DNA from: Desulfobacterales bacterium
Lineage (GTDB): Bacteria; Desulfobacterota; Desulfobacteria; Desulfobacterales; Desulfobacteraceae
NCBI GenBank assembly: GCA_022361095.1
Contig: JAKSBO010000194.1
Location: 1-11,697 of the forward strand
Reading direction: 5' to 3'
Length of the DNA: 11,697 nucleotides
Positions 6,636 to 11,697 of this stretch are shown piece by piece; the stretch's first letter is position 1, and the number at the start of each line of letters is the position of its first letter. The notes under the pieces were generated by a model that saw only the letters and a program-made list of their open reading frames with translations, did no database searches and was not told the origin of the DNA. Both the position numbers and the translations under genes were made by a program.

Positions 6636-7937
6636 TTAGGGTTTTCGGCCGGTCTCTAAATATGCTTTCACCACCTGGCACATGGTTTGCGCAATCTTAA
6701 CCACATCCTCTTTTTTACAAACATAGGGCGGCATGGTATAGACCAGCCGCCCAAAGGGGCGTATCCAGACCCCGGCCTGGACAAACATCTCCTGGATAAC
6801 CGGCATATCCACTGCCTCTTCCAGTTCGATCACCCCGATTGCCCCCAAAACCCTCACATCCTTAACGCCCTCTATATTCCCGGCCGGAGAAAGATGCCCG
6901 GTCAACAGGCGCTGGATGTCCGCAACCTGGGTTTGCCAATCCCCGGTCATCAACATGTCGAGGCCGGCATTGGCAACCGCGCAGGCCAAAGGGTTGCCCA
7001 TAAAAGTGGGGCCGTGCATGAAAACCCCGCCGTCGGCCGATATACCCCGGGCCACGTCCCCAGTCGCCAGGGTTGCCGCAAAACTGATGTATCCCCCGGT
7101 CAAAGCCTTTCCAATGCACATGATATCGGGGCAAATTCCGGCCCACTGGGCGGCAAACAGTTTTCCGGTTCTGCCGAACCCCGTGGCGATCTCATCACAT
7201 ATAAGGAGAATATCGTACCGGTTGCACAGGGCGCGAAGCTGTTTCAGGTAATTGGGATGATAAAAACGCATCCCCCCTGCCCCCTGGACCACCGGTTCAA
7301 GTATGACGGCGGCGATCTCCTGGTGGTGTTCGTCCATAAGCGCCGCCATCTGCGCCGTATCTGTTTCGTCCCAGGCATCAAAAAAGGAACATTGGGGGGC
7401 CTGGGCGAAAAACGCCTCCGGAAGTACGTTTTTAAAAAGGTTATGCATGCCCTGGACCGGGTCGCACACCCCCATGGCGGCAAAGGTATCACCGTGATAC
7501 CCCTTTTTGACCGTGAGCAGCTTTTTTTTCCGGGGCTTGCCCAAAGCGTACTGGTACTGGATGGCCATCTTGATGGCCACCTCAACCGCCACTGATCCGG
7601 AATCGGAAAAAAAGATATGTTCAAGTCCCTGGGGTACAACGGATATCAGTTTTTCAGCCAGGGTGCAGGCCGGTTCATGGGTCAGGCCGCCGAACATGAC
7701 ATGGCTCATGTTTTGAATCTGTTCATGAAGGGCCCGGTTCAGCAAGGGGTGGTTATACCCGTGTATGGCAGCCCACCATGAAGACATACCGTCGGTTAAC
7801 ACCCTGCCGTCGGCAAGATGGATGTGGACCCCTTGGGCACTTTTAACCATATAAACGCCCATGGGATCAGTCATGGAGGTATAGGGGTGCCAAATGTGGT
7901 TTTTGTCAAAGGCCAGATATGTTTCAGTTTGGTTCAT
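6636..7937 (-). CDS. bioA: Adenosylmethionine-8-amino-7-oxononanoate aminotransferase (DAPA synthase)
   Basis: PLP-dependent class III aminotransferase that converts KAPA to DAPA, normally with SAM as amino donor. Start set at MNQTETYLAFD (433 residues), which lines up with the E. coli protein (429); a longer frame reaching 8033 would run 74 nt into bioD and its extra residues do not look like BioA. Motifs: HIWHPYTSM (14-22, with the active-site Tyr19), GMSSWWAAIHGYNHP (50-64), SDSGSVAVEVA (111-121, phosphate binding), KGYHGDTFAAM (145-155), CDEIATGFGRTG (247-258, with Asp248 binding the PLP pyridine nitrogen), CIGKALTGGY (274-283, Schiff-base Lys277), GPTFMGNPLACA (309-320) and WIRPFG (391-396, substrate-carboxylate Arg393). 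Similarity to E. coli BioA is high throughout. It follows bioD by 22 nt with only a weak purine-rich ribosome site (AGAAAAA). Confidence 0.97.
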   Translation of the reverse strand: MNQTETYLAFDKNHIWHPYTSMTDPMGVYMVKSAQGVHIHLADGRVLTDGMSSWWAAIHGYNHPLLNRALHEQIQNMSHVMFGGLTHEPACTLAEKLISVVPQGLEHIFFSDSGSVAVEVAIKMAIQYQYALGKPRKKKLLTVKKGYHGDTFAAMGVCDPVQGMHNLFKNVLPEAFFAQAPQCSFFDAWDETDTAQMAALMDEHHQEIAAVILEPVVQGAGGMRFYHPNYLKQLRALCNRYDILLICDEIATGFGRTGKLFAAQWAGICPDIMCIGKALTGGYISFAATLATGDVARGISADGGVFMHGPTFMGNPLACAVANAGLDMLMTGDWQTQVADIQRLLTGHLSPAGNIEGVKDVRVLGAIGVIELEEAVDMPVIQEMFVQAGVWIRPFGRLVYTMPPYVCKKEDVVKIAQTMCQVVKAYLETGRKP

Positions 7938-7959
7938 TTTTTCTAATTGTGAAATGACG

Positions 7960-8736
7960 CTATGTGTTATGTGTTGATTGACCAGGCCGGTCCATGGCCG
8001 TTTTTGCCGCCTTTTTAAAAAGTGCATCGGCAATCCCGCTCATGTAAACATCCAATGCTTCCCAGAACGGCTCGGTGCCGGGGTGCGCCTTTTCAATAAA
8101 AGGCAGGTTGCCCAGAATGGGAATATCTCCTGTCAGGCTGATAATCCGGGGATTGTCTTCAAGAATAAATGTGTCGCAAACTTGCGGGGAGCTTGTTTCG
8201 GTCATGACCGCACCCAGAATTGGAACCTTATGCAACCTCAAAACCTGTATGGTATTCAGCGCGTGGTTGATGCACCCCAAAACATTTCGAATGACCAGAA
8301 TAATGGGCAGTCCCATTTCTTTTATGAGGTCAAGGCTTGTAAGCGTCTCCGATAACGGCACATTAATTCCCCCTGCGCCTTCGGCAATAACCAGGTCGTG
8401 TCTTACGCAGAGCCGTTTGAGCGCAGCCAGGACCAAACCGGTATCACATGCGCGCCCTTCCATCCGGGACGCCAGATGGGGAGAACAGGGGGCGGAAAGC
8501 GACAGGGGTATCATATCCTGTATTTCATCCCCATTCCCGAGAAAGGACGAGGCGCTGCAATACACGTCAAAATCCGGTGAAATCGGGGAGCCGTCCCGGG
8601 TATAGCCACCCCCGGTCTGAACCGGTTTCATCGGCACGGCATCTATACCCTGCATTCGCATTTGACGCACCAAAGCCGCAGTCACAATTGTTTTTCCTGC
8701 GTCCGTATCTGTTCCGGCAACAAAAAATCCGTTCAT
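7960..8736 (-). CDS. bioD: Dethiobiotin synthetase
   Basis: ATP-dependent enzyme that closes the ureido ring of DAPA with CO2 to give dethiobiotin. The start MNGFFVAGTD is chosen because GGAG lies 7 nt upstream and it places the P-loop where the family has it; the frame extends 15 codons further upstream without support. It has 258 residues, somewhat longer than E. coli BioD (224), with the extra length in loops after residue 45 and at the C-terminus. Motifs: P-loop GTDTDAGKT (8-16), MKPVQTG (36-42, Lys37 of the active site), SAPCSPHLAS, EGAGGINVPLS and LGCINHALNT. It is the first gene of the operon, directly behind the BirA-like dyad. The C-terminal tail (about 20 polar residues after FKKAAK) is poorly conserved-looking and may be lineage specific. 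Confidence 0.95.
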   Translation of the reverse strand: MNGFFVAGTDTDAGKTIVTAALVRQMRMQGIDAVPMKPVQTGGGYTRDGSPISPDFDVYCSASSFLGNGDEIQDMIPLSLSAPCSPHLASRMEGRACDTGLVLAALKRLCVRHDLVIAEGAGGINVPLSETLTSLDLIKEMGLPIILVIRNVLGCINHALNTIQVLRLHKVPILGAVMTETSSPQVCDTFILEDNPRIISLTGDIPILGNLPFIEKAHPGTEPFWEALDVYMSGIADALFKKAAKTAMDRPGQSTHNT

Positions 8737-8766
8737 CTGTAGTCTCCATAACCCCACGCCCATCGC

Positions 8767-8796
8767 GTTAACCAAAAACACAACTACCAGTTAACC
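8767..8796 (-). promoter_or_regulatory. BirA-like bipartite operator upstream of bioD
   Basis: GTTAACC (8767-8773) and AGTTAAC (8789-8795) are inverted half-sites separated by 15 nt, agreeing with the known BirA architecture (TTGTAAACC-N14/15-GGTTTACAA) in spacing and at about 6 of 9 positions on each side. Read another way, GGTTAAC occurs twice as a direct repeat on the minus strand. It overlaps the predicted bioD promoter, as expected for a biotin-responsive repressor. A birA gene with a DNA-binding domain would have to exist elsewhere. Confidence 0.5.
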
Positions 8797-8809
8797 AAAT
8801 ATGCGTCAA
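8781..8809 (-). promoter_or_regulatory. Predicted promoter of the bioD-bioA-symporter-bioB operon
   Basis: On the minus strand: TTGACG (8809-8804), 17-nt spacer ending in TGG, and TAGTTG (8786-8781) as a weak, extended -10 (TGnTA...). Transcription would start near 8774, giving a leader of about 38 nt before bioD. The -35 is good and the -10 poor; the overlap with the BirA-like dyad strengthens it. Confidence 0.4.
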
Positions 8810-9012
8810 GAAAATTTTTTTATAACAGCCGCAGGCTGACCTGACATATCCGCTGCCAGGCACAGCCCGCGACAAAGATTGAAAGATCTGAGCAGCTTAC
8901 CCAGACGTTCTTATCAAAGACAATGGGTCGCCCCGGCTTATCAGCAGCCAGACCCAACCTACAGAACGGTCACATACCCTGACAAATTTTAGTTGCCTTA
9001 TTCAAGTAAATA
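8810..9012. other. Intergenic region without a recognised gene
   Basis: About 200 nt with no plausible coding frame and no tRNA or riboswitch core that I recognise. It contains small GC-rich hairpins: CAGCC-GCA-GGCTG (8826-8838) and a two-part stem at 8925-8955 (GGGTC/GACCC outside, GGCT/AGCC inside). The GC-rich, structured part is flanked by AT-rich promoter-like DNA on both sides, so an undescribed small RNA is possible but not supported by any clear terminator. Confidence 0.35.
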
Positions 9013-9048
9013 TTTGACATATTCAATATAAATTGTTTAAATATCAAA
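9013..9048. promoter_or_regulatory. AT-rich dyad over the MarR-GNAT promoter, possible autoregulatory site
   Basis: TTTGACAT (9013-9020) and ATATCAAA (9041-9048) are inverted with one mismatch, and inside them CAAT-N4-ATTG (9024-9035) is a smaller dyad on nearly the same centre. The whole covers the -35 to -10 interval. MarR proteins commonly bind such AT-rich palindromes in their own promoters, so autorepression is a reasonable inference. Confidence 0.35.
9014..9042 (+). promoter_or_regulatory. Predicted promoter of the MarR-GNAT gene
   Basis: A perfect -35 TTGACA (9014-9019), a 17-nt spacer and TTAAAT (9037-9042, 4 of 6; TAAATA one base on is equally possible). Transcription would start near 9049, about 30 nt before the ATG. 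Confidence 0.55.
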
Positions 9049-9079
9049 ATCTAAAATATTTTGACAAGGAGAGTGTGGC

Positions 9080-9982
9080 ATGACCGTAGACAGAATTCGG
9101 GCTTTTAACCGGTTCTATACAGGGAAAATCGGACTGATTACCAATCGTTTTCTTAAAAGCGAATATTCGCTGGTTCAGGCCAGAGTGCTTTATGAACTCA
9201 GCACCACCGCCCCTGTCCATGCAGCGGACCTGATAAGGAACCTGGGACTTTCCGCGGATTATCTCAGTAAAATCCTTTCCAAGTTTGAGGCCCAGGGACT
9301 TATCACACGATCACCGTCCCCAAAGGATGCCAGAAAACAAGTCATCACCCTGACACCGGATGGCGGGGCTGCGTATTCCGGATTAAAAGAGCAGTCAAAC
9401 CGCCACATTACGTCCATCATTGAAACGTTGACGCCAGAGGAAAAATCAGACCTGGTAAACGCTATGAACCAAATTGAAGATATTTTAACCCCCAAAGAGG
9501 CAGGTTTTGTGACCATCAGATCCCACCGGCCCGGCGATATCGGTTACGTCATCCATCGCCATGGTGTGATCTATGCCCGGGAGTATGGGTTCAACACAGA
9601 ATTTGACGCGTATGTGGCCGGCGGGATGGCGGATTTTATCGAAAATAAAACCCCGGGGGAACATCTTTGGATTGCAGAGTGCAGGAATCGTTTCGCAGGG
9701 GCCGTGGCGATTGTTCGCAACGATGCCCATAAAGCTCAATTAAGATGGCTCATTGTGGAACCCGAAGCACGCCAAAAAGGGATTGGTACGCAGCTTGTCA
9801 ACCAGGCTGTCCGGTTTGCAGCAGACAACGGATACCGTTTTATTATATTATGGACCATTGATTTTTTGCATGCTGCCCGCCGCCTGTACACCAATGCCGG
9901 ATTTCAGCTGGCTGAAACAAAAGTCAGCCAAGTCTGGGGTAAAACCCTTACCGAAGAGTGCTGGCAATTTAAACTGGAATGA
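9080..9982 (+). CDS. MarR-type regulator fused to a GNAT N-acetyltransferase
   Basis: 300 residues, start supported by AAGGAG (9066-9071) 8 nt upstream. Residues 1-140 are a MarR winged helix: dimerisation helix 1-28, helix-turn-helix about 44-74 (AADLIRNLGLSADYLSKILSKFE) and wing DARKQVITLT (83-92). Residues 143-300 are a GNAT domain: TIRSHRPGDIGYVIHRHGVIY (145-165) and the family-typical REYGFNTEFDAYVA (167-180), acetyl-CoA-binding motif A LIVEPEARQKGIG with R231-Q-K-G-I-G236, then AARRLYTNAGFQL (265-277). This two-domain arrangement is a known bacterial family of about 300 residues; the acetylation substrate and the ligand are generally unknown. It lies 52 nt upstream of the PrpF-family gene in the same direction with no terminator between, so the two are probably cotranscribed and may be functionally linked. 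Confidence 0.93.
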   Translation: MTVDRIRAFNRFYTGKIGLITNRFLKSEYSLVQARVLYELSTTAPVHAADLIRNLGLSADYLSKILSKFEAQGLITRSPSPKDARKQVITLTPDGGAAYSGLKEQSNRHITSIIETLTPEEKSDLVNAMNQIEDILTPKEAGFVTIRSHRPGDIGYVIHRHGVIYAREYGFNTEFDAYVAGGMADFIENKTPGEHLWIAECRNRFAGAVAIVRNDAHKAQLRWLIVEPEARQKGIGTQLVNQAVRFAADNGYRFIILWTIDFLHAARRLYTNAGFQLAETKVSQVWGKTLTEECWQFKLE

Positions 9983-10034
9983 GCTTATTATCGGCAAGGC
10001 TCATCGTCTTAAAAATATTGTATAGGAAGATATC

Positions 10035-11177
10035 ATGAATAGATTCGAAACAATCGAAATCCCGGTTTATTATATGCGCGGAGGTACATCGACCGGCGTA
10101 TTGGTCAAAAAAGAAGATCTCCCAATTGATAAAAGAAAACGCGATATCATTTTAAGAAAAATTATGGGAATACCCGAAATAAGCACACCGGGCAACAATC
10201 AGATTACGGGCCTTGGCCGCGGGATACCCACAAGCAATAAAGTATTTATCGTTGAAGTGGCAGATAAGGAAAAAAGAAAGGCAAGGAGTACACTGGCACA
10301 ATTGGCTGCAGACAAAAACACCATTGATTGGAGTGTCAACTGCGGGAACATGTCATCAGCCATTCCTCTTTATTTACTGGAAAGTGAACTGATAGACGTT
10401 GAAAACGGTATCAATACCATTGAAATTTTTAACACAAACACCAAGAAATCCACAAATGCCTATATAAATGTCCTGGACGGCCGGATTGTGGATTATGCTG
10501 AGATACCAGGCGTAAACGGCAGTTTCCCCGAAGTCAGGCTAGAATTAAAAAATCCGGCCGGTTCAAAAACAGGAAAGCTGTTTCCAACAGGTAACAAAAT
10601 TGATGTCATAGACGGGATCGAAGTCTCTTGTCTTGATGTCAATGTTCCCATGGTCATCGTCAAAGCGGTTGATATAGGAAAAAACGGCCGTGAAGCCGTC
10701 AATGAACTAAAATCCGACAAAGTCCTTCAAAAAAAATTGACACACCTGTGGACGGAAGCCGGAATCAAAATGAAACTGAAAAAAAGCGATGGAAGCCTGA
10801 TGACAAGGCAGGATTTGCAAAACAGCGAAACAATACCCAAAATTTGTATGATATCGCCCCCTTCAAATAACGGAGATATAAATACAAGATATTTTACGCC
10901 GCAAGCACCGCACAATTCTCTCGCCGTATCAGGGGGCGGATGCCTGGCTGCAGCGTGCCTTATTGATGGAACAATCGCACAGACAATAATATCCAATCCG
11001 GATATTTTACATGAATCCAAAAAGAGAAGCGTGGTGAAAATAGAAAACCCTGCAGGGGTGTTAGACATTGAATTATACATGGATGGGACTGATATAGAGA
11101 GAATAGTATATAAAAGAAGTACCCAAGTAATAGTCAAAGGAGATTCCATTATTTACGGTTTGTCCCGGGAATATTAG
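10035..11177 (+). CDS. PrpF-family cis-trans isomerase / tautomerase
   Basis: 380 residues, close to the family norm of about 390; ATG preceded by AGGA 8-9 nt upstream. Two similar alpha/beta halves of the diaminopimelate-epimerase-like fold are expected. Motifs: MRGGTSTG (14-21), TGLGRGIPTSNK (58-69), NCGNMSSA (102-109) in the first half and APHNSLAVSGGGCLAAAC (291-308) in the second. Lys69 and Cys103 are spaced exactly as the proposed catalytic Lys73 and Cys107 of Shewanella PrpF. The family moves double bonds in tricarboxylates and related acids: 2-methylaconitate (PrpF), 3-methylitaconate (Mii) or 4-oxalomesaconate (GalD, LigU). No 2-methylcitrate pathway genes (acnD, prpB, prpC) or other substrate-defining genes lie nearby, so the substrate cannot be named. 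The second half differs from the classic PrpF tail in its long Lys-rich segment about 225-255. Confidence 0.9.
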   Translation: MNRFETIEIPVYYMRGGTSTGVLVKKEDLPIDKRKRDIILRKIMGIPEISTPGNNQITGLGRGIPTSNKVFIVEVADKEKRKARSTLAQLAADKNTIDWSVNCGNMSSAIPLYLLESELIDVENGINTIEIFNTNTKKSTNAYINVLDGRIVDYAEIPGVNGSFPEVRLELKNPAGSKTGKLFPTGNKIDVIDGIEVSCLDVNVPMVIVKAVDIGKNGREAVNELKSDKVLQKKLTHLWTEAGIKMKLKKSDGSLMTRQDLQNSETIPKICMISPPSNNGDINTRYFTPQAPHNSLAVSGGGCLAAACLIDGTIAQTIISNPDILHESKKRSVVKIENPAGVLDIELYMDGTDIERIVYKRSTQVIVKGDSIIYGLSREY

Positions 11178-11257
11178 ATTTCAGTTTTTCTGCAATACGA
11201 AAAATCTCTCTATCCTTATAGTACGACCAGCCACAGGGAGGCAGATTGTGCGTTATC
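11178..11257. other. Convergent spacer with a weak hairpin
   Basis: Between two convergent genes. TTTTTC (11185-11190) and GAAAAA (11199-11204) form an AT-rich 6-bp stem with an 8-nt loop, a poor terminator candidate for either direction. Nothing else is seen. Confidence 0.3.
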
Positions 11258-11697
11258 TCAGTGATAGTACTCTTTTAATTTTTCCGGGCTGACCCCCATA
11301 TAAAAAAGCAGTTGAAGCATCCAGTTGCGAATCGTTGTATATATCAAGCCTTCCTTTTTCCAGCGCCGGGCCGAGGTCACCACCGGATCAGAGATGAAGT
11401 GAATTTTATACCTCTTCTTCTTGAGCCTGAGCATGATGTCCACATCTTCCATCAACCCAATGGGTTGATACCCGCCCAGCGCCCAGAAGCATTTTGTTTT
11501 AAAGAATATGGCCTGGTCCCCAAAAGGAATCCGGGTGATCCGGGAGCGCAGGGTCGCCCCTTTTTCGATGATGCGAAAGGCCGGATGGGAATCACCAATG
11601 GACAGATCAAATGCACCGCCGGCGACATTTTTGCCCCGGCAGACTTGGAGAATTGTTTGAAACGCATTTGCCGGCAAAACAGTATCCGCATGAAGAA
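11258..11697 (-). CDS. Family 2 glycosyltransferase, selenodomain-associated transferase 2-like (5' end missing)
   Basis: About 146 C-terminal residues are visible; the frame continues through the window edge, where the codons read LHADT, the DxD-type nucleotide-sugar/metal-binding motif (HAD) of this group followed by LPANAF. Hence the in-frame TTG near 11677 is not the true start. Then come GGAFDLSIG, R-rich segment TLRSRITRIPFGDQAIFFKTKCFWALGGY, and PIGLMEDVDIMLRLKKKRYKI, the acidic ED motif of inverting GT-A enzymes. This order and wording match the group annotated as rSAM/selenodomain-associated transferase 2 (TIGR04283-type), usually about 230 residues. A hydrophobic stretch (IRNWMLQLLFYMGV) near the end suggests membrane contact. 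Acceptor and sugar are unknown. It ends at 11258, convergent with the PrpF-family gene. Confidence 0.85.
   Translation of the reverse strand, partial: LHADTVLPANAFQTILQVCRGKNVAGGAFDLSIGDSHPAFRIIEKGATLRSRITRIPFGDQAIFFKTKCFWALGGYQPIGLMEDVDIMLRLKKKRYKIHFISDPVVTSARRWKKEGLIYTTIRNWMLQLLFYMGVSPEKLKEYYH

Noticed and set aside
6687..7595. 302-codon plus-strand open frame opposite bioA
   Set aside because: bioA is unmistakable on the other strand; the antisense product is low-complexity-like and matches nothing recognisable.
7938..8033. Longer bioA start overlapping the end of bioD
   Set aside because: The extra 32 residues do not resemble BioA, and the ATG at 7937 matches the family N-terminus.
8820..9000. 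6S RNA, SRP RNA or a riboswitch in the spacer upstream of bioD
   Set aside because: A CAGCCTGCGGC-like string on the minus strand recalls the 6S 3' end, but the rest of the 6S pairing is absent, and no SRP or riboswitch core motif is present.
11452..11691. Minus-strand frame overlapping the glycosyltransferase
   Set aside because: It is out of frame with the glycosyltransferase, whose HAD, GDQ and MEDVD motifs define the real reading frame.

Overview
The window looks like chromosomal DNA of an anaerobic Gram-negative bacterium, most likely a sulfate-reducing Desulfobacterota of Desulfobacteraceae type. This is inferred from the gene families (a biotin synthase with anaerobe-type features, a C25 gingipain-like peptidase, a SelD-type flavoprotein module, a selenodomain-associated glycosyltransferase) and moderate base composition, not from a marker gene. 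No tRNA, rRNA, CRISPR array, transposase or phage gene is visible.

Layout. (1) 1-778, plus: 3' part of an NAD(P)H/FAD oxidoreductase. (2) 799-1464, minus: a complete Crp/Fnr-family regulator with an intact cyclic-nucleotide pocket motif and a CRP-type recognition helix. (3) 1465-1815: intergenic region holding a near-consensus CRP site (TGTGA-N6-TCACG). (4) 1816-4152, plus: an exported C25 (gingipain-family) cysteine peptidase. It ends at a hairpin terminator whose stem is built from the last codons of the convergent bioB. (5) 8736 down to 4194, minus: a biotin operon in the order bioD, bioA, sodium:solute symporter gene, bioB. It is preceded by a BirA-like dyad overlapping a promoter. A 53-nt imperfect palindrome with two 23-nt arms sits between bioA and the symporter gene. 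(6) 8810-9012: about 200 nt without a recognisable gene. (7) 9080-11177, plus: a MarR-GNAT fusion regulator followed by a PrpF-family isomerase, probably one transcript behind an AT-rich promoter that carries a dyad. (8) 11258-11697, minus: 3' part of a family 2 glycosyltransferase.

How the genes fit together. BioA, BioD and BioB make the last three steps of biotin synthesis (KAPA to DAPA to dethiobiotin to biotin). The early steps (BioC/BioH/BioF or BioW) are not in this window, and an unassigned SSS symporter gene is embedded in the operon. BioB lacks the cysteine equivalent to E. coli Cys97 and has two extra cysteines in its core, which suggests the obligate-anaerobe class with a different auxiliary cluster. 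The Crp-type regulator and the C25 peptidase are divergent, with a fitting operator between them, so they form a plausible regulator-target pair. Several starts were moved downstream of the longest reading frame to agree with Shine-Dalgarno sequences and family lengths (C25, symporter, bioA, bioD).
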